Source: Ampullaceana balthica | Lineage: Eukaryota; Mollusca; Gastropoda; Lymnaeidae | Assembly: GCA_944989445.1 (NCBI GenBank) | Contig: CALYLW010000287.1 | Coordinates: 310,001-374,000, forward strand | Length of the DNA stretch: 64,000 nt | Direction: 5' to 3' | Shown: positions 44,766-57,748 of the stretch, one piece after another | How the letters are laid out: each line of letters opens with the position of its first letter | Numbering within the stretch: position 1 is the first letter of the stretch | Translations under genes and position numbers: made by a program | Notes under the pieces: generated by a model | What the model saw: only the letters and a program-made list of their open reading frames with translations | What the model was told of the DNA's origin: nothing | Database searches by the model: none

Positions 44766-46095
44766 CTAATGTGATTTATGATATTATTTGTATAGAAAAA
44801 ATATTTAACAGATAAGATATAATATGACTTCAGTGACAATTACATAATTATTTTTAACCTATGTCATGTGACTATTTTGTTGGCAGTTTGGGTGACAGCA
44901 AGGGATGAGATATTTTAACAAAATATTTATTTAAAAATATTCTTAAACCATATTGTGGACGGGGGTGTATGCGAAGTGCGTAAGTATAAAGATGATAAAT
45001 ATATCATGCTACTACTGTTCATTCTTTCTCTCTCTCTCTCTCTGTGTGTGTCTCTCTTTCATATTTAATGTGTTGTGGGTTTAAAAAAAAATATGTTCGA
45101 ATATTTCATAACACAATCTTCACAACTTTACTACCGTCACCCGTGGCATCAATCAACAATTTCATCGTCACCCAATTCATCTTGTCGTTGTCACCAGCAT
45201 CATCATCATCATAATCTTCACCATCAACTGAGATCTGTAAATCTTGGTCAAGGAGGCGGAAGCTGGTGTTGAAGACAAGTCAATGTGTACACTCGAGGCA
45301 GTAGATCAGATCAAGGTTGTATTTCTAAACTCTGTCATTAGAGACCGCGTGCTCCTCCGACGAATCATACGTCTTCTTCCGCTTTCACGAAAACAAACCA
45401 TCTGTAACTTGCTCACTAATGACGAACTCGATGAGTGTAACAGTAGAGCCGGGCACGGAGGGGAAATCCATCAAAGTCGGAAATCTCAGATAATTCAGGT
45501 TTTATTCAAATTAATTTATGGTAACTAAGTTTTATAAATGAAAAACTACGCGAACTATTCGTTATTCTTACCGGATAATGAATGAATATCGTGTCATGAG
45601 TCGATCCAATATCTATGAGTAAAATACCGGATCTAGCCAGAAGCAACGAGGAAAGGAAAAGGGGAGGGTGGGGGAAAGCAAACGGTTTGGTTACCCTCCC
45701 CATCCTTAGCACCCCCTCATCCTAAACAACTTACACATCAACTCCCAGGTAGATCAAAGTTAATTCTTTATGGACGCCATTAAATTATTAAAATCTTTGT
45801 AACAAAGTGGAATCCACTCCCCCCCTCCAAGGGGGAAAAAACAACCTCTTAAACCTCATATTGTTTGAAAAATGGATCAGAGAACCGGATTAATGTGTTT
45901 GCATGATATGAGAGATAACAGTTGTAGCAGCAACAACAAAAATAAATAAATAAATAAAAAATAATCATAAAATTATTATTATTTTTTTAAATAATAAAAA
46001 AGGCTGTATGATATAACCGATACCCGAATTAACTATAAATCTAATCCTTTTTTAAAAGCATAGTGCTTAAGGATCAGGCAGAAATTTGATAATGA
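44766..46095. other. No supported gene
   Basis: Contains TC/TG repeats at about 45025-45060 and CAT-rich triplets at about 45195-45230. A 94-codon frame (45244-45528) has no recognisable domain or splice context; a short real exon is not excluded but not supported. Confidence 0.45.
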
Positions 46096-46220
<125 letters not shown>

Positions 46221-47521
46221 GTAATAACCATTATGGCTATTACGATATGGGTTTATTACATCAGCACCTGATCCCACTCTGATTTAATTATCATCAAATA
46301 GAATGTTATCATTATTAGACTTCTCAAAGACATTTCATAAAGTTAACCATTAAGTTAACTGTAAAAAAAAATTTTTTAAAATTAAAATTTAAAATTAGAT
46401 TCTTTGAAATCTCTGGCACCGTACGGCGGTGAATTAAAAAAACTTCCTAACAGGCAGAAAAAAAACAAAGAAAACAAATAAAAATTAATGGCTCTAACTC
46501 GGCACCAATAACGGTAAAAATAATTCTTTCCACAAGGACATGCCAAAGGTCACCAAAAGTAGTTTTTAAACGGCTTTGATAAAGTTTACAACTATCCAAT
46601 ATTATTTTAAGGCCGAATCTAACGCGGTTAAGTTTATACAAGCCAGAATGTGTCAAGTCAGAGATATGTCTGTCTTCCTTTATTTCATACCTCTGCTTTT
46701 TAACAATTTTTTTTTAAGTTTCTTTTAACATTAGTCTTACAGTATAGTATTATTCCGCTGTAAACAATTAACAATGAGTCCATAAATCCTTGGTCTTTAG
46801 GTCACCCCGGGGAAAAACCCAAGTCACGTCACTCAATACCCTCTAACAAAAGTGTTGCTTCGGTCTGTTTGGTCGGGATTTGTTGTCACCACGGTACAGA
46901 CCGACTCTATAGTTTGAATGTTTTTATTTAATGGTAGAACCGTTACAGAAACGGTGTGATAAACTCCCCCCCCCCAACTCACTCAAACGTAAGGTAAAAA
47001 AAACCCACTAAAACATTACTGCATGGTAAGAATTGAATCTATTTGAATATCTGTTTTTTTATAATAATAATAATAATTGATAATTTATATAGCGCTGTAT
47101 CCCAGCAAGGAACCGGGCTCACAGCGCTTTACATGGAGATCACAACATACATATAATAATTAAATAACTATTCATACCATAATACTTTTTTTTAACGTAT
47201 GATGTTTTTTGTTTTGCTGTTTTTTTTTGTTTTTTTTTGGTGTTTGTTTTTTTTTAAATCCCGGTGAACTATTGGTATAAAAAGTCTTTAAATGGCCATT
47301 AAACTTTGAATTTATAATTCATCAAATTCTTCTTTGGCAGTCAAATTATATGTTGGTAAAACTCATAAAAGGATTTTACTCATTGATAATAGATTAGATT
47401 TGAGATGTTTGTAATGGAAGGTGAATTTTTTTTAAGGCAATGGCAACAGCCAACTAAACAACCCGAAGCTAAAGATATTTTATTGTGAAAGGTTTATTCC
47501 TAAATAAGATGTGTCACTTAT
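46221..47521. other. No gene; one dispersed repeat
   Basis: AT-rich DNA with a poly-T-rich stretch at about 47210-47260 and the repeat at 47079-47165. Confidence 0.5.
47079..47165 (+). repeat. TATAGCGCTGTA...GCTCACAGCGC dispersed repeat, copy 2
   Basis: TTTATATAGCGCTGTATCCC and GGGCTCACAGCGCTTTACAT are shared with 51381-51460 and, more weakly, 33655-33745. Inverted AGCGCT motifs bracket it. Confidence 0.7.
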
Positions 47522-47830
47522 TTGATCTGAAAACGTCATGTCATCTATTAGACCTGAAAAAGTCATGTGTCATATCTTAGACCTGAAAAAGTCATGTGTC
47601 ATCTCTTAGACCTGAAAAAGTCATGTCTCATCTCTTAGACCTGAAAAAGTCATGTGTCATCTCTTAGACCTGAAAAAGTCATGTGTCATCTCTTAGACCT
47701 GAAAAAGTCATGTGTCATCTATTAGACCTGAAAAAGTCATGTCTCATCTCTTAGACCTGAAAAAGTCATGTGTCATCTCCCTGCCCAGAACAAGTCATGT
47801 GTCATCTCGTACACCTGAAAGCGTCATTAG
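47522..47830. repeat. 29-bp minisatellite, about 10 copies
   Basis: Unit AGTCATGTGTCATCTCTTAG plus ACCTGAAAA. Both edges decay into diverged units. Confidence 0.94.
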
Positions 47831-49009
47831 TCCTTTCTTAGCCCCGAAAGCGCCATATGCTGTTACGTAATGTTAATATTTTAGACCAAGTTTCCCTTAA
47901 CAAAGTTTTCCAGAAGAAATACAGAAGTAATAATCGGTGTGCAAAAAAATTCATTTAATAACTTTTAAAATAAGATTTTAACGTGGGCACGTCCACTGAG
48001 CTGACTCAGGTGAACGCAGAATTTACAAAGAAATGTTAAGACAAGACCACACCAGGTACATGGGTATTTGATTTCCGCCCTTAAAGGAAAAATCTCATTG
48101 CAAAAAACGGGAACAGCAACCGAAAATTTAAGTGTATGAAGCTAATCACTGAATTAAGACTTGACACATAAATAAGAAAACAAGAATTGCCTAACTGACG
48201 AGAAACTTAAGGTCAAATTGATGTTTATTTGGATGAAGATAACAAACAGCAATACATCTTGATGCTTTCAAGAAAGTAGCAAAGGTTGATTTAGTTGAGT
48301 GCAGGTACGAGGTGGGCACGATGCGTTACAAGGGAATTTTGTCTTTTTCAGAACTCTTCCAATAATTTTCCAGAGGGCGACCGATGCCAATTTTCCACCA
48401 AGCTAAAAAAAAATTGCCCAACGTTGGCACTTAGTTCATATGGTTAGTTGCCAACAAAGACGATGACAACATTAATTGCAGTGTATTTTATTTGTCACCG
48501 TTTCTAAACCAACAACAGCCAATTGCCTGCACGAGTGATGAGACCCGTCGGAAATGATACACCAATCGTCGGTAGACACGGGGGCACGGGTTTGCGGCTA
48601 CGCCATTAAGTTTAGGTCGTACCTGGACACAATCAGCGTCAGTCGTAAGAATGAGAGGCGGTTGGAGACAGTGCAGAGAGCGGGGATGAAGTGGAGGGAT
48701 GAGGTTGAACCAGGCGGCGAAACTGGAGAAAACATGAAACGCGGGGAGATGACAGATTCTCTCCCCCCCCCCGACTACTTATCTTGGGACAGACATCGAG
48801 GCGGTGGCGACGTCCTCGCGGGGCCGCACTCGATGGGGTTGGTAGGTGGGGTAGGGTAAGAGACAAGCGCAAAATGATCTGAGAAATGGGAAAGTAATGA
48901 GTGGAGGAAAGGAGTGATCTGCCAAGCACCCCCACTATACAGGGGAGACAATTTTTAGAAATTCAGAGATTATGATTCACGGAGCCTTACGAAGCAAGAA
49001 AGTAAAATA
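47831..49009. other. No supported gene
   Basis: Single-copy-looking sequence. A 101-codon plus frame (48554-48859) has no recognisable domain. Confidence 0.45.
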
Positions 49010-49051
49010 CACACACACACAGTCACACACACACACACAAACGCACGCACG

Positions 49052-49118
<67 letters not shown>
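49010..49118. repeat. (CA)n microsatellite
   Basis: CA run with an ACGC-rich interruption near 49040. Frames across it are artefacts. Confidence 0.96.
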
Positions 49119-49119
<1 letters not shown>

Positions 49120-49332
49120 GGCGTGGGGAGGAGGTGTGGGTGTGGGGAGATTCAAATAATTGTAAACGAAAATGTAATTTAATTTTTACAATTCTATGAA
49201 GAGGTAACACATTTTTCCTCTGATGTTCGTTGGTCCGGTGTGCAAAATAGCAAACTCGTGGGAAGAGTTGCACCACATCCATTTTTGTGTGCAAAAACTA
49301 CACCCCACAAACATGGACATTACATTACCATT

Positions 49333-49410
49333 AAAATTTGCTGCGTGGTAATTCTTAACTGCGGCGTCGGTCAGATATCTGCCTGGCCATGAAACTTAGA
49401 AAGAACATTG
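49333..49410 (+). repeat. TTGCTGCGCGG dispersed repeat, copy 2
   Basis: AATTTGCTGCGTGGTAATTC and GCGGCGTCGGTCAGATATCT match copies at 32746 and 54775. The 3' part is shortened. Confidence 0.65.
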
Positions 49411-50276
49411 GAGAACAACTAATATCGTTTTATACAGACAAGCACCCTTGACCTCTGTCTAAATCTTAATTTGATTCATGTTTAGTTTAAATGAGCTCCC
49501 AGTGCAGTCCTAAACCCTAAATACATAAGCGTTGCTAAAAAATGGAATGAATTCTTTGGGCTGACTTTTGTTACCCTGTTGTTCGTGTCTTAGAGAGTTA
49601 ATTAAATCGTTCTGTCCTGTTTCGGGAAAACCCACTGTTTTGGGACGCAGCTTTTCTTGGAAAACCTTTCCAGATTGTGATTAATTTTTAGCTACATCAG
49701 TCATGAAAGGCCTACGCGTATGTATTTTCAGAGAGTGATGAAAGAAAGAATTATAAGATTTCGGAGACTAACAGCTCATTGGCATTGCAATCCTAACTAA
49801 GAACTTGATTTTTTACAGATCAATGAATTTCCTTTTGTAGAATGTATCCTCTCCCACTCGGCCCCTCCCAAAACACAAACTCAAGCTGTGAACATCGCTT
49901 TGCTGAGAATAGCGTTATCGACAAAAATGTGTTGGCACAAAGACAACGTATTCACATCCTTCAATTACAGATAAGTTGTGTTATCAAGTTGTAAGGGGCT
50001 AGTAATCTCCCTTTGAGTAAAGTTTCATCTGGGAATTTTTTCGGAACGTAAAACACTGCGTTTAACATGTGCCTACTCCAGACATTCGTATTGTGAATGT
50101 TGAGTATATAAGGAGAACTGGCTAATCTAAAAATCAATGTGTTTTGTTGTTGTTTCGTTGTTGTCGTAAAACGTTCAGAAACGACAAAACGGATCTGTTT
50201 TTTTCCCCCCATCAGTTCTGTTATCTATACGTTCTTGAAATAATGTCTCAAACGTTTGTGTTTTTGAATCCGACGG
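49411..50276. other. No recognisable feature
   Basis: No gene, RNA or repeat family recognised. Confidence 0.5.
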
Positions 50277-50466
50277 CAAGACGACCCCCAATTACGGCAA
50301 GACAGCCCACAATTACGGCAAGACCACCCACAATTACGGCAAGACAGCCCACAATTACGGCAAGACCACCCACAATTACGGCAAAACAACCCACAATTAC
50401 GGCAAGACAGCCCACAATTACAGCAAGACAACCCACAATTACGGCAAGACAGCCCACAATTACGTC
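50277..50466. repeat. 21-bp minisatellite, 9 copies
   Basis: Unit CAAGACAGCCCACAATTACG plus G. CAGCCC and CACCCA versions partly alternate, suggesting a two-unit register. Confidence 0.93.
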
Positions 50467-50579
50467 CATATTTTTAAGCGCATGCGTTATTTCAAAGACC
50501 TACACTTGAACACCGGAGCATACATGTTGCGTATTATTTATTGATCGGGAAGTATTTTCTTCTCACACGAAATCACGAT

Positions 50580-50885
50580 CTTAGAAGTGTGTTTAACTCT
50601 TGATTGCCACAACTCAATGTGATGCGTGTACGTTCAGTCTTAGAAATGCGTTTAACTCTTGATTGCCACAACTCAATGTGATGCGTGTACGTTCAGTCTT
50701 AGAAATGCGTTTAACTCTTGATTGCCACAACTCAATGTGATGCGTGTGCGTTCAGTCTTAGAAATGCGTTTAACTCTTGATTGCCACAACTCAATGTGAT
50801 GCGTGTACGTTCAGTCTTAGAAAATGTGTTTAGCTCCTGATCGCCACTACTGAATGTGATACTTCAGTCTCAGAAATCTGTTTAC
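50580..50885. repeat. 59-bp minisatellite, about 5 copies
   Basis: Unit starts CTTAGAAATGCGTTTAACTC and ends GATGCGTGTACGTTCAGT. Three central copies are almost identical, and the last is diverged and shortened. Confidence 0.93.
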
Positions 50886-52661
50886 TCTTGATTATATCTT
50901 TTAAAACAGAAGACACTGCCTCTTTCATGTCTAGCCTTTTAAAGACCTCTCTGGTGCGGCCGTTTCTTTTCTTTTCTTTCTAATTTGTTTTAATGTCGTT
51001 TTTTGTGTTGGGGCTGTTTTATTATTTCAAGTTAACTGATATTTTTTTTTAAGTTTCGCTTTTAACGTATTTCATTGTATTTCTAGATGGAAAAAAATGT
51101 GTTCTCTTTTTTTTTCTGACAAAAAAATAAAAAAACAGTTAAGTTTTAGACTTAGGTGTCATCTCCCTGATGGTGTCTTCCTGGTCGGCCCATCCCCCGC
51201 CCACGCCCCCCCCTCACGATGCCACTGCATACAGGTATGATCAAGAAAAACAGGATTTTTTAAACTCTCGACGTGCGGGCAACATGCGGTCCAATACGGG
51301 TTCGTGTGCGGCCAGGTAATTTTTAAATTAAATGTTTTTTTTAAAAAATACACTTAATAATATTACTAATAATAAAAATAATCTGATAATTTACATAGCG
51401 CTGTACCTAAGCAAGCAACTGGGCTCACAGAGCTTCACATTAAAATAGTAACAAATATATTTATAAATGGATTCAATGTAAACCATTCATATCCTAACTA
51501 CAACAGTTATTGAGATAAATATATTTAAATTCCATCAATTATCCTCGGACATTCCTTCCTGTTTGATCGTTTTTAATCTTTAAGCCGCCGGCCAGAGGCA
51601 GGGCTTAAATTGATGCTTTATAAATTGAAGGTCGGTAATTTCCCTGAACGTAAATTCCCTTACGTCGAGCTTTGCTACAACACAGTCTTGTGTGTATCCA
51701 TAATTCCTTACCGCACTGCCCACCACAGCAGCAGGTTAGTTTTGGGTCAAATCTTTGTTTGGTGGTTTATTTCGTGATTAATTCTATGATATCGTTTTTT
51801 GCCTCCCTTCCTATCTTAAAGCACAATACCGAACACTTATAACTTTATAGCCAGCATCTAGCTTCTGCGCCTTATACACAAATGAAAAAGGAAGGAAAAA
51901 AACGGTTGGTTTGGTGGCAAATAACATGCTTCCATAGCTCTATAAAAAATTTTTTTACCCCCCCCCCAAAAAAAAAGACAATTCATCGATCCATTAAAGA
52001 TAGACCATCTAATGGCAACACACGAATTGTTTGCAACGGGCATTTGACTATAAATTAATTTAAGACATATTTTCTCTGAAATGTGCGTCATTATTTTATA
52101 AACACCAGCAAATCCCGTCCACAAGCGATGGCAATTAGTGAGCCAAAACACTATACACTGCACACTACTAAATACGGCAATTTTAAACGGAGAAAAAAAA
52201 ATGTGCCAATAGTTGCTGTAATTTATGTACAGATCAAATGTGGATACTTTTTGCCGCCGCGAACTTCTCAGCAAAGAATCATTATCCGCTACTTGCGCTC
52301 CTGTAATCAATGTTTTCAAAATTGTTATTTTTTTTTCAGATGTTAGTTCAGTGATGGAAATAACACGTCCAATTTACTTGGGAATTGTGCAATAGATGTT
52401 GGCCGTCGCCAGGGGAACGTTGCCTTGTAGTGAACTTTGACCTTTGTGCTTTGAGCAGCAACAGCTGTCTCACTTCCAGATATTGGTGTATCTATTTCGG
52501 GTGTGGGTATTAACTTTAGTCCTAAGATGTGACATATTTAACAACTTGATCGTCAGGGATTCTCAAAAGAGTTCTATGAGGAGATGAACAATGTCACGCA
52601 CCTTCCCTCACCCCCTTCTACACAAATAGATCATTATATCTAAGCATGATTTGTCTTTTTA
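50886..52661. other. No supported gene; one dispersed repeat
   Basis: Contains the repeat at 51381-51460 and a C-tract at 51959-51967. A 153-codon minus frame (51858-52319) has no recognised domain. Confidence 0.45.
51381..51460 (+). repeat. TATAGCGCTGTA...GCTCACAGCGC dispersed repeat, copy 3
   Basis: TTTACATAGCGCTGTACCTA and GGGCTCACAGAGCTTCACAT match 47079-47165. Confidence 0.7.
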
Positions 52662-53214
52662 AAATCCTTTATATTAATTAACTCATCTGGCGTCTGGTTC
52701 ATTGTTTGATTGTTTGCAGAAAAAACTTTGGATCGATTTTTAACCCACTTTACCATATGCTAGCGAGCTGAAATTTTGCAGGCAGACTCGTACCTACGAT
52801 AAAAATGATCTATGAAAATTTCACATCGATAGAATGTACACTAACTAAATTAATAATTTTTTCATTATCGCTATGTATTTCTATGTAACACTTACATGTT
52901 TGTGCTATTCTGTCTCGGTGCGTATTATGTTGAACAAACTTTTTAATATTTTAATATCGTGCGGAGAGGTGCGTATTATATTGACGATACTTTGTTAAAT
53001 ATATTCCCGATCTGAAAATGTTTATGCTAATCTGTCTCGCAGTGCGCATTATATTAAACATGTTTTTTTAATCAAATCGAGCTGAAATTTAGCAGGCAGA
53101 CTGTAGTTGCATTTTTAATATACATCCTTTATATATGAGACATAAATAAAATTGCCGTGCGATGCGTATTATAATGAACATACTTTTAGTTATGTCTCGT
53201 AAATAAAGGATTTA
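52662..53214. mobile_element. Solitary distant relative of the AAATCCC array unit
   Basis: Starts AAATCCTTTATATTAA and ends TTAGTTATGTCTCGTAAATA then AAGGATTTATAGT. It shares GAGCTGAAATTT, AAATTTCACATCGAT and the downstream TTTATAGT of the 5.9-12.7 kb units at 553 bp, similar to a type-A unit. The interior also repeats GTGCGTATTATATTGA-like blocks three times. It stands alone and is preceded by CTTTTTAAA, as at the array's left edge. Confidence 0.75.
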
Positions 53215-53245
53215 TAGTAATTTTTTTTTGTTTTTTAGTGTTTTT

Positions 53246-53572
53246 TTAAATTAGCTCTTATCTTATCTTTTCTTATCTTATCTTTTCTTATCTTATCCGT
53301 TCCAGAAGCAACTTCTATATAGAAGACTATTGCGTCCCACGCTTATCCATGGTTTATGTAAAGTCTTGCATTTTTATTAGAATTTTAAATGTCGAAGAGT
53401 GTTGCTTTTCCTGATTTCCTAAGGCAACCAATTCCACGTCAAATTTTTAGACGGTTAAAACGAGATTTCAAAGTGTTTGTTCTTGCTAACGGAATAAGGA
53501 AAGAGTTTTTATCCTTATGTCCATCTGAGGGTTGTATTAAATTATGTTTGGGTTGTATTTACAAAATAGGAT
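53246..53572 (-). mobile_element. LINE 3' end with C-terminal remnant
   Basis: The minus strand reads FLIPLARTNTLKSRFNRLKI before a stop, aligning with the FIVPFARTSTY stretch of 31989-32262. Then follow CATGGATAAGCGTGGGACG and a long GATAA/AAGATAAG tail (53252-53300 on plus). It is the longest copy in the window and is frame-broken. Confidence 0.72.
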
Positions 53573-53825
53573 GAATTGCCTTATGTTTTAGAACGGTCTC
53601 TTTCGCGTGCTCTCCCTTATCTTTTTACTTTGTCTAACTTTCTCACCCATTCTCAGTTTTAAAAAAAAATCTCTTTCTTTTTCTCCTTACAGATTCTCTC
53701 TCGTCTTAAACTTATAGAAACAAACGTAGTAAGAAATTTGTTCAAATTCGCCAAACTCCTCTTTTCCCTCTGTCATTCTCTTGCAACACATACTCATTGA
53801 CCAAATTGTGTCATTTCAAACATCA

Positions 53826-54581
53826 TTTTCTCATGTTTTCTCCCATTTTCTCATGTTTTCTCCCATTTTCTCATGTTTTCTCCCATTTTCTCATGTTTTC
53901 TCCCATTTTCTCATGTTTTCTCCCATTATCTCATGTTTTCTCCCATTTTCTCATGTTTTCTCCCATTTTCTCATGTTTTCTCCCATTTTCTCACGTTTTC
54001 TCCCATTTTCTCATGTTTTCTCCCATTTTCTCATGTTTTCTCCCATTTTCTCATGTTTTCTCCCATTTTCTCATGTTTTCTCCCATTTTCTCATGTTTTC
54101 TCCCATTTTCTCATGTTTTCTCCCATTTTCTCATGTTTTCTCCCATTATCTCATGTTTTCTCCCATTTTCTCATGTTTTCTCCCATTTTCTCATGTTTTC
54201 TCCCATTTTCTCATGTTTTCTCCCATTTTCTCATGTTTTCTCCCATTTTCTCATGTTTTCTCCCATTTTCTCATGTTTTCTCCCATTTTCTCATGTTTTC
54301 TCCCATTTTCTCATGTTTTCTCCCATTTTCTCATGTTTTCTCCCATTATCTCATGTTTTCTCCCATTATCTCATGTTTTCTCCCATTATCTCATGTTTTC
54401 TCCCATTATCTCATGTTTTCTCCCATTTTCTCATGTTTTCTCCCATTTTCTCATGTTTTCTCCCATTGTCTCATGTTTTCTCCCATTTTCTCATGTTTTC
54501 TCCCATTTTCTCATGTTTTCTCCCATTTTCTCATGTTTTCTCCCATTTTCTCATGTTTTCTCCCGTTTTCTCATGTTTTCT
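53826..54581. repeat. 20-bp minisatellite, about 38 copies
   Basis: Unit CTCATGTTTTCTCCCATTTT, extremely homogeneous. The main variant has CATTATC, and some variant units cluster at 54345-54415. It is pyrimidine-rich on plus. Three plus frames are open for 236-279 codons as artefacts. Confidence 0.97.
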
Positions 54582-54774
54582 AAGCTGTAAGATGATATTA
54601 TTTTTAAAAAAAATAGTTCTGAATGAATCTCTGTAGGAATATATGTTTTTTTGCACATAAAGATTGTTTCCTTTAAGGTTCATTAGTTCATGTCCAAAAT
54701 AACAAACACATGTGCAAACTACAGCGTCCATTTTTTTAAAGCCATTCTTATCACCCTAAATATTATCCTTATCT

Positions 54775-54864
54775 GAATTTGCTTCACGGTAATTCTAAAC
54801 TTCTGCGCGGAATCGGTCAGATATCTTTGCGGCCGCATAGCCACGCAGCTTAAAGGGAACATTG
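54775..54864 (+). repeat. TTGCTGCGCGG dispersed repeat, copy 3
   Basis: TTCACGGTAATTCTAAACTT, GGTCAGATATCTTTGCGG and GCAGCTTAAAGGGAACATTG match the copies at 32746 and 49333. Confidence 0.68.
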
Positions 54865-55749
54865 CACATAGGCGTTACGATTTCGTTAAGGTTGACGTTT
54901 TTCGTTATCTTTTCTCTTAGGATCAAGTTTGGGGACCTCCCAAGGGATCAGTCCAGGGATCCCTGATTAGCATCATGTAATCCTACAAGTCTAAGTGTGA
55001 TTATGTTAAATATAATTTGTTTCAAGATTTTGTGGGATTATTAAAAAAATAATCTCCATACATATTGATCGGGGAAATTTCCAAAATGTTACAGGTCAGA
55101 CCCATATCGGTTTCAGCTGATTCGCCCTAAATCCTGGGATAAGAACTGATAAAGTTCTGGTTTTTCTGGCTGAAGCAGAGATTACACACGCACCAATAAA
55201 CTTTTTTTGTTCAGCCTACAATTAGCTTGTATTGTAATTAAGGTATTTATGAATCACTTACTAGTCTACTACAGATTTTAAAAGTCTCCCCCCACCGCCC
55301 CCCCCAAATCGCATTCACGTGATTCGTGTTTAACCACACGTACAAGGGGAGATAATACGGTATCGACTGCACGCCTCGGTGGTTACCGTTTAAATATATT
55401 TGACGTCTAGGGTTTCAAGGAGTCGAAAGTGCAGAGAAATAAGACCGGGAGAGCTCTGCAGGGAATGGATGCGGCATTGAATACAGTGCTACGATATTCA
55501 CCAGATGTTCGTCGACATATCAGTTATTTGACAGAGCCATAGGGGGATGTTTGTCTAAGAATGCCATGTATAATGTATAGACTATATTGCGATTGCCGCA
55601 GCATGCCCGTGATACGAACTACGAGTTTTTACTTATATTGATTACCGAGAACATTTCACATCAGGAAGAAAAAAAATCTTATCTAAGGACAGAAAGGGAT
55701 TTAAAGTTACGTTTATTGTTACCTTTAAAATTGAAGCTAAAAACTAAAT
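54865..55749. other. No recognisable feature
   Basis: Mixed composition with a C-tract at about 55287-55306. No gene recognised. Confidence 0.5.
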
Positions 55750-55875
55750 GAACTTGTCAGAACAGCATCTCAGGAATACCTGTAGAGACTTGAACTTGTC
55801 AGAACAGCATCTCAGGATTACCTGCAGAGAATTGAACTTGTCAGAACATCATCTCAGGATTACCTGCAGAGACTT
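55750..55875. repeat. 42-bp tandem repeat, 3 copies
   Basis: Three adjacent copies starting GAACTTGTCAGAACA, with 2-4 substitutions between them. Confidence 0.93.
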
Positions 55876-56092
55876 AAAGCTCACGTCAAATCATGTTTAG
55901 ACAAAAATCAATGGTTAGCAGCGGGGAAACTTTTCACGATGAGGCCACACCATTAGGTCAAGGAACACCAAAGACCCGCAACAGTAGGTCAAGGAACACC
56001 AAAGGCCATTATCAGTAGGTCACAGAACAACAAAGGCCAGTATCAGTGGGTCACAGAACAGCAAAGGCCAGTACCTACTGGTCATGGAACAC

Positions 56093-57699
56093 TGTGGCGA
56101 TAAAGATGTTTAATGTGTATATATATATATATATATATGACTAAGTGGTCTAGGGGTTTAATTTGAATGATCACAAGGATCGGTCTTTATGCCTACATGG
56201 ATACCTTTAATTGCCTGAACACAATTGACATATAACAGAACTAGTGTTGCGTAAGTTTAATTAATGAAATTTAATTACATTTATACGTTACAATTTCTAA
56301 AGAATTCTTATGAACAATTTTCTTAATGATTTAATTTAGTCTAACAATAGTCCCTTCTAGTATCTTATCTTATCTTATCTATACAGACGCTCCTTCTATG
56401 CAGAAGATAATTGCGTCCACAGACCATGACAGATGATCTGTTGGCAAGTGATGCAGCGTTCACAGGCCGCGGCTTTGAGGGTTCCACGCATTACCCAGCC
56501 TCCTAACTAGTGTACCCATTCGGAGCTGGGTGACTCAGGGGCGCCCTAGGCCCCGGGAAAGGATCCTTGCTTTCGCATGGATTCGAACCCATGACCATCG
56601 GTACGCCAGTCGAGCGCGGTGCCACTCGACCACCGCGTCCCCTATAATGCTATAGTATAGCATTATCATCATCAGATATGGTCCCAACCTAATGTTCAAT
56701 AGAATGATACTTAAAGTTTCATTAGGATGCTCGGAGCCTTAGTTGGCACGATTCTCTTCCACTGGTTATTGTGTTGGGTTGTTGTGTTGGGTTATTGTGT
56801 TGGGTTAATGTCCGTTGGCGAATCGTACTCCCAAGGTTGTCTGCGGTGTTGGTTGACAGGGGATGCTTGATTGCGTGTTGTTCTGTGTGTTCAACTTGAT
56901 GTAGCACTGTTCCCTCTAGATGCTACTGGGTTCGGCGATTTCTGTTGATTCTCACGCTACTCTCCTCGTAGGGGAGTAATACCTCGTCTATTATAAGACG
57001 ACTTCAATTGACACCGTGTGGATCATTGGCTTCGGCTAAGTACGGGGTACTTGTGGCCGGCTTCAATTCGCACAATAGTATAGTGTGTCGAACTGGCTTC
57101 AGTCAGTACAGTAGTGTGACTGACTGGCTTCAGAAGTGTACTGGTATGTACCCAACTGGATGGAGATAAATCTTGGTGGAGTAGATCATACACAGCCAAG
57201 GATGAACTGGTCATTGATCTGTCCAAGTCCGTCTCCACGTTACAACGATTCCTTCTGGTGTGTGGCCGGGTCAGGACGCTACACGCCTGTGTAGTGGGTC
57301 AAGTAGATCACTGGATTCACCGGGGCACCAGGAACCAGTCGGCACTGGTTTAGAAAAGTTGGCCTTTCCACTCCAAGAATGGAATACTAAGTCTGTTAAA
57401 CTGATAATGTATTCACTAGGTCTGTGACTAACTCCAGTTAGATCTTGGCAGGAAAAGAATGAAACCTTCGTCTGCTCTCGTATTTATAACCTTCGGATGA
57501 CGTGGAATTCAATTATTTTCTGATTGGATGTTAATCACTGTCCGTTGGCCTTGGTTTTGTATTTGTTAACCCCGTATTTGATAAATTGATAAGTTCCGTT
57601 ATTTGCATGTTGAGGTTTCAATACATTAGAGTTCATTCCCATTTTTTGTTTATGTAGGACGGTGTAGCGTTAAATTGGTGGTTCATAAATTTCGTCACA
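56093..57699. mobile_element. Solo-LTR-like element in the minisatellite
   Basis: Bounded by TGTGGCGA and TCGTCACA (TG...CA, imperfect inverted ends), with a perfect 5-bp duplication AACAC (56088-56092, 57700-57704). Without the nested SINE it is about 1.3 kb. TATTTATAA at about 57480 could be a promoter TATA box on plus. No AATAAA on plus and no gag/pol-type coding were found, so a long solo LTR is the best reading. A short-inverted-repeat DNA element with a 5-bp duplication is possible. Confidence 0.6.
56360..56642 (-). mobile_element. tRNA-derived SINE with LINE-type (GATAA)n tail
   Basis: The reverse complement begins GGGGACGCGGTGGTCGAGTGG (A box TGGTCGAGTGG at 56622-56632) and has a perfect B box GGTTCGAATCC (56579-56589). 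A body of about 190 bp ends in GACGCAATTATCTTCTGC, GAAGGAGCGTCTG and GATAA repeats. That tail matches the LINE 3' ends elsewhere in the window, the hallmark of a SINE mobilised by a partner LINE. Confidence 0.85.
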
Positions 57700-57748
57700 A
57701 ACACCAAAAGCAAGTATCAGTAGGTCATGGAACACCAAAGGTCAGTAT

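Noticed and set aside
45244..45528. 94-codon plus frame as a host exon
   Set aside because: No recognisable domain and no convincing splice or start context. Kept only as a remark in the region note.
53781..54636. Open frames of 236-279 codons rich in Phe/Ser/His
   Set aside because: Three overlapping plus frames over a 20-bp tandem repeat give the same peptide, as expected of a repeat artefact.
56579..56642. Functional tRNA gene on the minus strand
   Set aside because: A and B boxes are good but the 3' half runs into a SINE body with a LINE-type tail. No tRNA cloverleaf is completed.
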